Source of the DNA: Clostridia bacterium
Lineage (GTDB): Bacteria; Bacillota; Clostridia; Christensenellales; Aristaeellaceae
Reading direction: 5' to 3'
Length of the DNA stretch: 15,244 nucleotides
Assembly (NCBI GenBank): GCA_017412445.1
Contig: JAFPYA010000371.1
Coordinates: forward strand, 1 to 15,244
Both the position numbers and the translations under genes were made by a program. This document shows positions 6,316-13,938 of the stretch, one piece after another; position 1 is the stretch's first letter, and the number at the start of each line of letters is the position of its first letter. The notes beneath the pieces were generated by a model, which made no database searches, was not told where the DNA came from, and worked only from the letters and a program-made list of their open reading frames with translations.

Positions 6316-7664
6316 CGAGACAGGAGTTTATAGACAGGCTCTTTGAGGGCGCTAAAAAAGCGGGCATAGAGGAATGCGAGGCTTACTTCGTAAACTCGGA
6401 TAGCTTCGACGTGGACATACTCGACCAGAACATAAACACCTACAGCGTGTCCGAAAGCGGCGGAATGTGCTTCAGGGGCATATACGCGGGCAAAATGGGC
6501 TACGCCTCCACCGAAATCGAGGACGAGGAAGCCATCGACATGCTCATAAACGGCGTAAAGAACAACGCCTCCATACTCGACACCGAGGATGGCGAAAGCA
6601 TTTTCGAGGGCAGCGAAAGCTACCCCAACGTGAATACATACGACGAGGAGACCGCTTCGGTGCCCGCCTCAGAAAAGGTTGCTCAGGCGATGGAGCTGGA
6701 GCGCCTTGTAAAGGCGGTTTCCGACAAGGTGCTGCGCGTGGACGGCTGCGGCGTGACCAGCGGCGCAAGCTCGGTGAGGATAGTCAACTCCAAGGGGCTC
6801 GACGTATCTCACACCTCCACCGTTTACGGGGCGGCGGTCGCGCCCATCGTTTCGGACGGCGGCGCGCCGAGCTTCGCTTTCGAGCTCAAATTCAGCCACA
6901 ACCACAAGGACGTGGACATCCGTCAGGTGGCCGAGGCCGCCGCGAACAAGGCGCTCGAAAGTCTGGGCGCGGTGAGCATACCCAGCGGCACCTACAAGTG
7001 CGTGCTCAGAAACGACATGGCCGCAACGCTGCTTGGCACCTTCGCGGGCGTGTTCTCAGGCGAGAGCGCGCGCAAGGGCATGAGCCTGCTCAGGGGCAGG
7101 GAGGGCGAAAAGATCGCCTCCGACGCCCTGACCCTCACCGACGACCCGCTGTATGAGGGAGGCTTTGCGACTCGCCCGTTTGACGCCGAGGGCGTGGCCT
7201 GCTTTACAAAGGACGTAATTAAGGACGGCGTGTTCAATACGCTTTTGCACAACCGCGAGACCGCCGCCGCCCTGAATAGGAAGACCACCGCCAACGCCGC
7301 AAAGCAGGGCTACGCCGGCAAGGTCACCGTCGCGCCCACAAACCTCTTCATCCGCCCATCAGATATAAGCCCCGAAAAGCTGCTTGAGCAGATGGGCGAG
7401 GGCGTGATGATAACCAGCCTTATGGGCATGCACTCCGGCGCGAACCCGATAAGCGGCGACTTCTCGCTGGGCGCGAAGGGCTTTATGATAAAGGACGGCA
7501 AAAAGGCCTTCCCCATAGAGCAGATAACCATCGCCGGCAATTTCTACGACATACTCAAAAACATACGCGCCGTGGCGAGCGACCTTAAATTCGGCCATCC
7601 CGGACAGAGCTCCATAGGCGCGCCCGCCGTGTACATCGGCGAAATCTCCGTGGCGGGCAAATAA
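6312..7664 (+). CDS. pmbA: TldE/PmbA, non-catalytic partner of TldD
   Basis: The 450-residue protein belongs to the same family as TldD but lacks the HExxxH zinc motif, as expected for TldE/PmbA. It has the family's C-terminal core, with MITSLMGMHSGANPISGDFSLGAKGF spread over about residues 361-386 and the ending IGAPAVYIGEISVAGK. TldE pairs with TldD and forms the substrate channel of the protease. The start at 6312 is chosen because ATGA overlaps the tldD stop and a GGAGG lies about seven bases upstream. The frame is also open further upstream inside tldD, but an earlier start would encode an out-of-frame Arg-rich peptide unlike the family. The YesL-like gene follows 21 bases later. Confidence 0.93.
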   Translation: MTRQEFIDRLFEGAKKAGIEECEAYFVNSDSFDVDILDQNINTYSVSESGGMCFRGIYAGKMGYASTEIEDEEAIDMLINGVKNNASILDTEDGESIFEGSESYPNVNTYDEETASVPASEKVAQAMELERLVKAVSDKVLRVDGCGVTSGASSVRIVNSKGLDVSHTSTVYGAAVAPIVSDGGAPSFAFELKFSHNHKDVDIRQVAEAAANKALESLGAVSIPSGTYKCVLRNDMAATLLGTFAGVFSGESARKGMSLLRGREGEKIASDALTLTDDPLYEGGFATRPFDAEGVACFTKDVIKDGVFNTLLHNRETAAALNRKTTANAAKQGYAGKVTVAPTNLFIRPSDISPEKLLEQMGEGVMITSLMGMHSGANPISGDFSLGAKGFMIKDGKKAFPIEQITIAGNFYDILKNIRAVASDLKFGHPGQSSIGAPAVYIGEISVAGK

Positions 7665-7685
7665 AAGCAGGAGGAACCCAACAAC

Positions 7686-8912
7686 ATGAGCAGTATAATG
7701 CACAACTATTTCTACGGCAAGGCGGGTCAGGCGGACTACACCGTAGAGCAGATGCCCACGAACCGCAAGCAGCTGTTCTTCACCACCCTCAAGGTGCGCT
7801 TTTCCTCGATGGTGGGCGTGAACCTGCTCTACCTCGTGTTCATGCTGCCGCTTCTGATATGGCTGTTTCTGGGCTATCAGACGCTGGCCGTGTATCTGCC
7901 CCTGGACGGCGACGGCACCGACGAATACGCCATACGCCTCGAGGAGGTCGAGCCCGGTCTCGTTCAGGAGTACAGGGAATATTACGCGCTTAATCAGCAG
8001 ATAAGCCGCCTTATCGAAAAGTACGGCAGTTCGGACGCGGTGACGGCCGCGTTTGAAACCGCTTCCGCCGTCTCCTACGAGGACAAGGACGTGGACGGCA
8101 ACACCGTAGAGGTGCACGAATACACTAAAGAGCAGTGGGAGACGATGAAGAGCGACATGGTGAGCCACTTTAACGCCTACGACCTCGCCCTGACTCAGGC
8201 CCGAAACGGCAACATCACCACCACGCTGCTCATAGCCATTCCCCTGTTCATAATCGCCTCGCTCGGCCGCCCCGGCATGATGTACGTGCTGCGCAACTGG
8301 GCGCGCGACGACCACTCCTTCGTCTGGCAGGATTTTAAAGAGGCCATAAAGGGCAACTGGAAGCAGGCGCTGCCGCTGGGTCTTATAAACGGGCTGAGCT
8401 TTTTCCTGTTCTATATCGCGTGGGTCACTTACGGCGAGTTGGCCTCGGGCACGAGCTGGGCGTTTTCAATAGCGCAGGGGCTCATGCTGGTGCTGCTCAT
8501 CGTCTGGTGGATGATGAACGAGGTTGTGTATACAATGATGGTCACCTACGAAATGAAGTTTTCGGTGCTGATCAAAAACTCCGTGCTGATGGTCATCGCC
8601 CGCCTGCCCATCGCCTTCCTGATACTTCTGGGCACCGTGGCCGTGCCGGTAATCCTCTCCTTCATTCCCATGCCCTACGGCTTCCTCATCATGTTCCTGT
8701 TCTACGCGCTGATAGGCTTTGCGCTTACCGGCTTCGTGCAGGCGTCGTTCAGCAACTACTGCTTCGACAAGTACCTTAACCCCCGCATCGCGGGCGCGGA
8801 GGTCAACAAGGGCATCTACACCCCCGACGAGGACGAGGAGGAGGCCGCAAAGCAGGACCTGCCCGACGTACCTGTAAAGGAAGACCGCTACTGGGAACAT
8901 AAGACCAAATGA
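7686..8912 (+). CDS. YesL/DUF624-like multi-pass membrane protein with a large loop insertion
   Basis: This 408-residue protein has about six hydrophobic helices (near 43-63, 178-197, 231-248, 259-279, 304-325, 330-350). The N-terminal pattern FFTTLKVRFSSMVGVNLLYL and the block LGRPGMMYVLRNWARDDHSFVWQDF (193-217 region) resemble YesL-family (DUF624) proteins of Bacillota, whose molecular role is poorly known. Here the first and second helices are separated by about 115 hydrophilic residues (64-177), probably on one face of the membrane, whereas compact YesL proteins have a short loop. The last 30 residues are strongly acidic (DEDEEE) and likely cytoplasmic. AGGAGG (7669-7674) supports the start. 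The stop overlaps the next gene in ATGATG. I make no functional claim beyond a membrane protein coexpressed with tldD/E. Confidence 0.75.
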   Translation: MSSIMHNYFYGKAGQADYTVEQMPTNRKQLFFTTLKVRFSSMVGVNLLYLVFMLPLLIWLFLGYQTLAVYLPLDGDGTDEYAIRLEEVEPGLVQEYREYYALNQQISRLIEKYGSSDAVTAAFETASAVSYEDKDVDGNTVEVHEYTKEQWETMKSDMVSHFNAYDLALTQARNGNITTTLLIAIPLFIIASLGRPGMMYVLRNWARDDHSFVWQDFKEAIKGNWKQALPLGLINGLSFFLFYIAWVTYGELASGTSWAFSIAQGLMLVLLIVWWMMNEVVYTMMVTYEMKFSVLIKNSVLMVIARLPIAFLILLGTVAVPVILSFIPMPYGFLIMFLFYALIGFALTGFVQASFSNYCFDKYLNPRIAGAEVNKGIYTPDEDEEEAAKQDLPDVPVKEDRYWEHKTK

Positions 8913-9619
8913 TGTATTCGGCGCTCGCGGGCGTGTACGATCGCCTGGCCTACGATTTTGACTACGCCCAATGGGCAGACAGGTACATATCCCTGCTAAA
9001 AAGGCACGGGGGCGACCTTCACGAGATAGTCGACATGGGCTGCGGCACGGGCACGCTCGGCATAGAATTAAGCAAAAGAGGCTACAAAATCACAGCAATG
9101 GATTTGTCCGGGGACATGCTCAGCGTGGCCTCGGACAAAGCGCGTAAGGCCGGGCAGCGCATAGCCTTTTCAAAGCAGGATATGAGGCACTTTGCCGTGC
9201 CTCATCTGGTGGACGGCATATTCTGCGCTTGCGACGGCGTGAACTACCTTACAAAGGACGAGGGCGCAGTAAGCTTTTTTAACTGCGCCCGCGCCGCGCT
9301 GAAAAAGGGCGGCGCGCTGGCTTTTGACGTGTCGGGCCCCGAAAAGCTGCAGGGCATGGCCAGACAGCAGCGCTTCTTCGAGGAGACCGACGACTGCGCC
9401 TACATCTGGGTAAACCAAATGGAGGGCAGCATACTCACAATGGAGATAAGCTTCTACATAAAATGCGACGACGGCCGCTACGAGCGCTTTCACGAAACCC
9501 ACAGGCAGAGGGCGTGGAGCGCGGGGGAGCTTTGCGACCTGCTTAGTCAGGCGGGCTTTACGGACATAAGCAGCGAAACTGACGCGGGACGCATATATTT
9601 TTCCGCGAAGAGCGAATAA
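8909..9619 (+). CDS. Class I SAM-dependent methyltransferase
   Basis: The 236-residue product has a Rossmann-type methyltransferase core: motif I VDMGCGTGTLGIEL (41-54), the acidic SAM-ribose contact in AMDLSGDML (63-71, Asp65) and a QDMRHF stretch before strand 4. The order and length, with an N-terminal YSALAGVYDRLAYDFDYAQWADRY and a C-terminal beta-rich lid, resemble small-molecule methyltransferases of the YqeM/Methyltransf_25 type common in Bacillota. The substrate cannot be deduced; it is not a DNA methyltransferase (no DPPY) and has no obvious RNA-binding domain. The start ATG overlaps the previous stop (ATGATG at 8909-8914), so either of two adjacent ATGs may be used, and translation is probably coupled to the membrane protein. 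Hsp33 follows after 20 bases. Confidence 0.85.
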   Translation: MMYSALAGVYDRLAYDFDYAQWADRYISLLKRHGGDLHEIVDMGCGTGTLGIELSKRGYKITAMDLSGDMLSVASDKARKAGQRIAFSKQDMRHFAVPHLVDGIFCACDGVNYLTKDEGAVSFFNCARAALKKGGALAFDVSGPEKLQGMARQQRFFEETDDCAYIWVNQMEGSILTMEISFYIKCDDGRYERFHETHRQRAWSAGELCDLLSQAGFTDISSETDAGRIYFSAKSE

Positions 9620-9639
9620 AAAAACCAAACGGAGACTGT

Positions 9640-10560
9640 ATGGAAAACAACGTAAACGCACATGAGATTCATCCCGACGGCCTTTTGCGCCTGACGCTGT
9701 TCGAGGGTCAGGCGAGGGCGTTTCTTATAGAGAGCACGCACCTTGTCGAAAGGGCGAGGAGCATACACCACTTAAGCCGCACCGCGACGGCCGCGCTGGG
9801 CAGGACGCTCACGCTCACCTCTGTGCTGGGCGCGATGCTCAAGGGCGAAAACGAGAGCGTAACCGTGCGCGTGGAGGGCGACGGCCCCGCGGGGCTGATG
9901 CTGGCCGTGGGCAAGCCCGACGGCACGGTGAAGGGCTTTGTGAGCCATCCCTTCGAGGACGTGCCGCGCCGGGGCGAAAAGCTGGACGTGGGCGGCCTCG
10001 TGGGTCACACGGGCACGCTGACCGTGATAAAGGATCTGCGCCTGAAGGACCCCTACATAGGGCAGGTGCCCCTTGTCAGCGGCGAGATAGGCGAGGACTT
10101 TGCAATGTACTTCACCTCCTCCGAGCAGACGCCCTCCCTCGTGAGCGTGGGCGTGCTGGTTGCTGACGAGGTGGTCAGCGCGGGCGGTCTTGTAATTCAG
10201 CTCATGCCCGGCGCCTCCGAAAGCTGCATAGCCAGCATAGAAAACAGCGCGGGCATGTTTATGGACATATCCAAAACCATGAGGGATTACCACCTCGAGG
10301 GCGCGTGCGAGCAATTGCTCACCCACCTTGAGCCGGTCGTTCTCGACCGCCTGCCGGTTTGCTACCGCTGCGGCTGCAGCCGCGAAAAGGTGGAGGACAT
10401 GCTTATGACGCTGGGTGAAAAGGAGCTTGGCGACATGATAAAGGAGCAGAACGGCGCGCAGGTGGACTGCCACTTTTGCAACACGGTGCGCCGCTTCAGC
10501 GCGGACGATCTGAACAACCTCATATTAAGGCTTAAGCGGGAAGGGCAGACAAATGTTTGA
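9640..10560 (+). CDS. hslO: Hsp33 redox-regulated molecular chaperone
   Basis: At 306 residues this is full-length Hsp33. The C-terminal redox switch is intact: Cys244 and Cys246 (CGC in YRCGCSREK) and Cys277 and Cys280 (CHFC), the four zinc ligands. The N-terminal domain shows conserved stretches such as HLSRTATAALGRTLTLTS (44-61), GFVSHP (99-104), GHTGTLTVIKDL (122-133) and YFTSSEQTPS (157-166). In studied species Hsp33 is inactive with zinc bound; oxidation by peroxide or hypochlorite together with unfolding releases zinc and turns it into a holdase for unfolding proteins in the cytoplasm. An extra Cys241 lies just before the switch. GGAG sits five bases before the ATG. The end overlaps the HEAT-like gene by 8 bases. 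Confidence 0.96.
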   Translation: MENNVNAHEIHPDGLLRLTLFEGQARAFLIESTHLVERARSIHHLSRTATAALGRTLTLTSVLGAMLKGENESVTVRVEGDGPAGLMLAVGKPDGTVKGFVSHPFEDVPRRGEKLDVGGLVGHTGTLTVIKDLRLKDPYIGQVPLVSGEIGEDFAMYFTSSEQTPSLVSVGVLVADEVVSAGGLVIQLMPGASESCIASIENSAGMFMDISKTMRDYHLEGACEQLLTHLEPVVLDRLPVCYRCGCSREKVEDMLMTLGEKELGDMIKEQNGAQVDCHFCNTVRRFSADDLNNLILRLKREGQTNV

Positions 10561-11392
10561 TATTTTGGATTTTGACGCCAATTTCAAGGCTTACACCGAC
10601 AAGTGGATAGAGCTCAACAAGGGCAAGTTCAAAACCTATGAGGAGATGGAGGACGCCATGCCTCAGGTTTACATGCGCTGGCTCAACAGCCCCGCGGCGT
10701 TCCTGGGCGGCGAGACCCCCGGCGGCTACTTTCAGAAGTACGACAGCGCGCCCGAGCTCATCAAGTGGCTGCGCCTGTACGACGAGGCGGGCGTGAGCGC
10801 GCCGGATCTGTTGCTCGACCGCATAAACGATCTGGGCAGTGAGAGCGTAAAGCCGCTTCTGTACGCGGCGAAGGACGAAAGAAACAGCGCCCAAATGCGC
10901 ATGACCGCGCTCTCACTTCTAAAAGAGGTGGACGCGGGCGACCTTCCCAAGGACATCTGCTTTAACATAATCGACCGCCGCGACGACGACGACGAGCTGG
11001 CCGACATGGCCGCCGAGCTGGCCGAGGGCTTTGCCGCGAAATATGCGGACGAAATCCTCGAGCGCCTCGAGGACGTGGGCGACGCGGCGAGGGAGACCTA
11101 CCTCGACCTGCTCTCTTCAGGCCCCGCCGACGGCAGGGTGTACGACGCCATGATAAGGGAGTTTGAGCGCCGCCCCGACAAGTGCGGCCTGTTTTCGGCC
11201 ATGCTGGGCAAGCTCGGCGACGAAAGGGCCATAGAGCACTTGAGAGGCGCGCTGGACTGGGACGACATAAGCTACATCGACTACATCGAGGTGCGAAACG
11301 CAATAGAGGAGCTGGGCGGCGAATGCGCCCACGAAAGAAGCTTTGACGGCGATCCCTACTACGAGATGATGAAGCAGCAGGGCAACGACTGA
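10553..11392 (+). CDS. HEAT-like alpha-helical protein of unknown function
   Basis: The 279-residue product has no signal peptide, membrane segment or catalytic motif that I recognise. It is predicted largely helical and acidic. Residues 84-105, about 112-140, 213-234 (containing LGDERAIEHLRGAL) and 242-255 (YIEVRNAIEELGGE) look like helix pairs of HEAT/PBS-lyase-like repeats, with the typical degenerate A-hh-aL-LG pattern. The N-terminal part contains an aromatic-rich segment (GETPGGYFQKYDSAPELIKWLRLYD spread over 53-77) found in uncharacterised clostridial proteins, as far as I can recall. HEAT proteins usually serve as protein-binding scaffolds. GGGAAGGG precedes the start, which overlaps the hslO stop by 8 bases, so it should be produced together with Hsp33; a working link is inference. 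Confidence 0.7.
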   Translation: MFDILDFDANFKAYTDKWIELNKGKFKTYEEMEDAMPQVYMRWLNSPAAFLGGETPGGYFQKYDSAPELIKWLRLYDEAGVSAPDLLLDRINDLGSESVKPLLYAAKDERNSAQMRMTALSLLKEVDAGDLPKDICFNIIDRRDDDDELADMAAELAEGFAAKYADEILERLEDVGDAARETYLDLLSSGPADGRVYDAMIREFERRPDKCGLFSAMLGKLGDERAIEHLRGALDWDDISYIDYIEVRNAIEELGGECAHERSFDGDPYYEMMKQQGND

Positions 11393-11412
11393 GTTTATCG
11401 GGAGGTGAACGC

Positions 11413-12648
11413 ATGTATTGCGTCAAATGCGGACGCCAGGGCAGCGCGGGCGAAAAGCGCTGTCCCGATTGCGGTACGCGTTTGGTCACCCCCGCGAAGC
11501 TGAAAAGCCTGCTGGAGCTTGAAAAATTCACCAAATCGACCTTCACGGGCCGCATGGACATGCGCTATAAGCGCATAAAAAAGCGCGTAAGAAGGCGCGC
11601 CGCGCGCATATTCAACTGGCTGGGACGGGCGTTTTCGAGGCTCGGCAGCGCTCTTAAGACCTTCTTTGGCAAGCTCAGCGTGGATTTGGCCGCGCTGTTT
11701 ACGCTCATAGGCCGCCTGCTCTGGCAGCTGTGCAAGGCCGCGGGGAAGGGCATAAGGATAGCCGCCGTATTCACGGCCAAATACACCGTAATAGGCTTAA
11801 AGCGCCTTGCCGCCTGGATAAAGCGCAAAAGCGCGGACATAAAGCGGCAGTACGAGCAGGAAAAGGCCTCCCGTCAGGCGCAGCAGGGCGTGCACAGCCA
11901 AAGGCCGCCGCAGGGCAGCGCCCCCGCGCGCAAAAGCCCGCCCTCACGCTCAAGCGAGGAAGAGAGCTGGTGGATCGAAGAGCCCTCCCCCGCCCGTGCG
12001 TCAGGCGGCAAGGTGGTGCGCCCGAACCGCGCGCGTCTGACCGGCGCCGAGCCCTCTCAGAGGCCCGTATCCGACTCAAGGCGCACTTCCGACTCAAGGC
12101 GCACTTCCGACTCAAGGCGCGCCATGGCAGGCAGACCTTCCTCAGGCAGACCCGTTCAAAACGCAAAAGCCAAAAAGCGCAAAAAGCCCCGCCCCTTCAC
12201 CCGCGACTGGGCGATAATGCACGCGCGCTCGCTGGTCGCCATGGGCTTGCTTGCGCTGGCGCTTATAAGCTTTCTGTTCTGGGGCGAGTTTTCAGACTCG
12301 GGTCAAAAGACCTTCGCTCAGGTGGGGCTTGGCAACGCGCGCGGCTACATGCTGATTGGCGACGATTACATGAGCCGCCAGAACTACTCCCGCGCGGTGG
12401 AATACTATTACTCCTCCATCACCGAAAAGCTCAGCTACGAGGCCGCGCTCAAGCTCGCAATCGCCTATTCCTACACCGGCGACGTGAGCAAGGAGGTCAG
12501 CGCGCTGCTGCTGTGCACCGAAAACTACCCCGAATACGATCTGCCCTTCAGGCAGCTTTACATACTCTACCCCGACGAAAGCAGCCGCCCCGCCCGCGTG
12601 CAGCAGGCGATAGCCAAGGGACTGCAGCTTTACGGAAGCCTGAATTAG
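11413..12648 (+). CDS. Zinc-ribbon, single-pass membrane protein with C-terminal TPR-like domain (unknown function)
   Basis: The 411-residue protein has four parts. Residues 1-24 are a short zinc ribbon with CVKC (3-6) and CPDC (17-20). Residues 40-160 are very basic, with amphipathic helical stretches (about 90-135). Residues 160-262 are a Ser/Pro/Arg-rich, probably disordered linker with three tandem SDSRR units. Residues 273-291 form one membrane helix (LVAMGLLALALISFLFW). The remainder (about 305-405) is helical and TPR-like: GYMLIGDDYMSRQNYSRAVEYYYSS, then AALKLAIAYSYTGD. With the positive side inside, the zinc ribbon and linker would be cytoplasmic and the TPR part outside. GGGAGGTGA precedes the start. 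It is the last gene of the operon, 20 bases after the HEAT-like gene, and is followed by the bidirectional terminator. Zinc-ribbon/membrane/TPR proteins of unknown role are known in Bacillota; no function is claimed. Confidence 0.75.
   Translation: MYCVKCGRQGSAGEKRCPDCGTRLVTPAKLKSLLELEKFTKSTFTGRMDMRYKRIKKRVRRRAARIFNWLGRAFSRLGSALKTFFGKLSVDLAALFTLIGRLLWQLCKAAGKGIRIAAVFTAKYTVIGLKRLAAWIKRKSADIKRQYEQEKASRQAQQGVHSQRPPQGSAPARKSPPSRSSEEESWWIEEPSPARASGGKVVRPNRARLTGAEPSQRPVSDSRRTSDSRRTSDSRRAMAGRPSSGRPVQNAKAKKRKKPRPFTRDWAIMHARSLVAMGLLALALISFLFWGEFSDSGQKTFAQVGLGNARGYMLIGDDYMSRQNYSRAVEYYYSSITEKLSYEAALKLAIAYSYTGDVSKEVSALLLCTENYPEYDLPFRQLYILYPDESSRPARVQQAIAKGLQLYGSLN
12070..12120 (+). repeat. 18-base tandem repeat, 2.8 copies, coding for SDSRRT/A
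   Basis: TCCGACTCAAGGCGCACT occurs at 12070-12087 and exactly again at 12088-12105; a third copy (12106-12120) is identical for 15 bases before diverging. It is in frame in the zinc-ribbon protein's linker. The lack of any silent differences between copies points to a recent expansion. Confidence 0.9.
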
Positions 12649-12702
12649 CGCACAAAAAGCCGCCGCGCCTCAAATGCAGCCGCGCGAATAAACCATATAA
12701 GC

Positions 12703-12746
12703 AAAAGCCCCCGCAGCCGTCACGGCTTCGGGGGCTTTGTTGTTTT
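12703..12746. terminator. Strong bidirectional rho-independent terminator
   Basis: AAAGCCCCCG (12704-12713) pairs with CGGGGGCTTT (12729-12738), and inside it AGCCG (12715-12719) pairs with CGGCT (12723-12727) around a TCA loop. TTTGTTGTTTT follows on the plus strand; on the minus strand the stem ends in CTTTTGCTTATAT. It lies between the convergent zinc-ribbon and MtaA-like genes and should end transcription from both sides. Confidence 0.88.
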
Positions 12747-12757
12747 ATAAAGCGGTT

Positions 12758-13804
12758 TTATTTGATTTCTACATCCTTGCAGGCCTTGAGAAGCATTTTC
12801 ACATTCTCAAGCGGGGTGGCCGCGCCCATGTCGCAGCCGGGGGCGATTATCTGGCCGCGGCCGGCGGCGAGCTTAATGCGGCCGCACGTCTCGGCGTAGA
12901 CCTCCTCCGCCGTGCCGGTCAGCAGCGCGCCGGCGGGGTTGATGTTGCCCATTATGACCATCTCGCCCTCCGCGTCGGTGAGCGCCTGACCCAATTTCAC
13001 GAGGTAGTCGCAGGAGAACGCCGCAACGCCCATTTCCTTTAATGATTTTACGCGCGGGGACGAAGCGCCGCACACGTGCGTAAAGAAATACTTGTACTCC
13101 GGCAGCATCGCCTTGAGGTTCTTAAGCGCGGGAACCACCCATTCGTCAAACATCTTCTGGCTGATCAGGCTGCCGCTTGCCACGGGCTCGGCGGGCATGG
13201 CGATGTCGCAGCCGTTCTCGTGCAGGAGCCTGAACATCTCGGCGCTGACGCATGTGGTGAAGTCCAAAAGCGTCTCGACAAGCTCCGGCTCGTCAAGCAT
13301 GAGCATTATAAAATCCTGAGTGCCCACCATTACCGCCGCCATGGTGAAGGGGCCGGCTATGTCGCCCAGCAGATATTTTTGGTCGCCGACCAGCGCCTTT
13401 ACGTTTTTGCACTGCCTTATCATGCCCTGAACAAATTCGTTTGCGAGCAGCGTCTCCCTGATGGTGCTTTTGTCGAGCTGCGGAATCTCCTCCTCGGGGT
13501 CCTTAAGCACCGCGCCGGTGTCCGTGGGGCGCCCGGGCTCGTCGATGTGAATGGGGCAGCCGAAGGCGTTGAGGCAGGCGGTGAACACGCCCGAAACCGC
13601 GCTGACTATGTCGGTTTCGATTTCGTTGGTCCACTTTACTATTTTGGACGCGCCGCCGTCCGGCAGGCTGTAAAGCTGACGGTAGGACAGGTTTTCCGTC
13701 TTTGCGATCCACGCGCCGCCATCCACCAGACAGAAGGGCGTGCGGTCGACCGGCTGATGAGCAAGAACGGCATCTATTCGTTCCTTAGACGTCATGGGTT
13801 TCAT
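12758..13804 (-). CDS. MtaA-like corrinoid methyltransferase, uroporphyrinogen decarboxylase superfamily
   Basis: The 348-residue protein has the TIM-barrel pattern of the uroporphyrinogen decarboxylase superfamily, in the MtaA/MtbA (methylcobamide methyltransferase) branch. The zinc-thiolate set is visible: His243 and Cys245 in FTHVCGASSP, and Cys324 in IIAPGCDMG, followed by the ATPLENVK block. Also present are MGNINPAGALLTGTAEEV (285-302) and an N-terminal SKERIDAVLAHQPVDRTP. True heme-pathway HemE lacks the H-x-C/C zinc triad, so this is probably not hemE. Relatives move methyl groups between a corrinoid protein and a thiol or tetrahydrofolate, often in demethylation of methoxy compounds or methylamines; no corrinoid protein lies in the window, so the substrate is unknown. 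GAGGAG stands about eight bases before the start. A weak promoter candidate lies at 13855-13860. Confidence 0.85.
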   Translation of the reverse strand: MKPMTSKERIDAVLAHQPVDRTPFCLVDGGAWIAKTENLSYRQLYSLPDGGASKIVKWTNEIETDIVSAVSGVFTACLNAFGCPIHIDEPGRPTDTGAVLKDPEEEIPQLDKSTIRETLLANEFVQGMIRQCKNVKALVGDQKYLLGDIAGPFTMAAVMVGTQDFIMLMLDEPELVETLLDFTTCVSAEMFRLLHENGCDIAMPAEPVASGSLISQKMFDEWVVPALKNLKAMLPEYKYFFTHVCGASSPRVKSLKEMGVAAFSCDYLVKLGQALTDAEGEMVIMGNINPAGALLTGTAEEVYAETCGRIKLAAGRGQIIAPGCDMGAATPLENVKMLLKACKDVEIK

Positions 13805-13854
13805 CTGTAATTCTCCTCTACAAAGCTGAACTTACGCGCCGGGCGTTTATAAAT

Positions 13855-13860
13855 AGTATA
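13855..13860 (-). promoter_or_regulatory. Possible -10 box for the MtaA-like gene
   Basis: On the minus strand TATACT occurs about 50 bases upstream of the MtaA-like start, in the AT-rich gap 13805-13938. At 17-base spacing the -35 position reads ATATTT, a poor match. The rest of this 134-base gap shows no gene, clear terminator or repeat. Confidence 0.3.
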
Positions 13861-13938
13861 AACCATCTCTGGCGCAAAAATATTGTAAGAAAGCGTTATT
13901 TATTCCGTCCCGTGCAGTTAATTCATTTAAAAGGCGCG

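Noticed and set aside
7359..8315. A 318-codon open frame on the minus strand across tldE and the YesL-like gene
   Set aside because: It is Val/His/Gly-rich with no domain pattern, lies fully opposite two well-supported genes, and is the kind of long antisense frame GC-rich coding DNA produces.
11730..12899. A 389-codon plus-strand frame overlapping the zinc-ribbon gene and the terminator
   Set aside because: Its translation is Arg/Ala/Gly low complexity, it runs through a strong terminator, and the other frame has a zinc ribbon, a membrane helix and a good ribosome site.
12758..13804. Annotation as hemE (uroporphyrinogen decarboxylase)
   Set aside because: The H-x-C and C zinc triad and the GNINP/PGCDMG blocks fit the MtaA branch rather than the heme enzyme.
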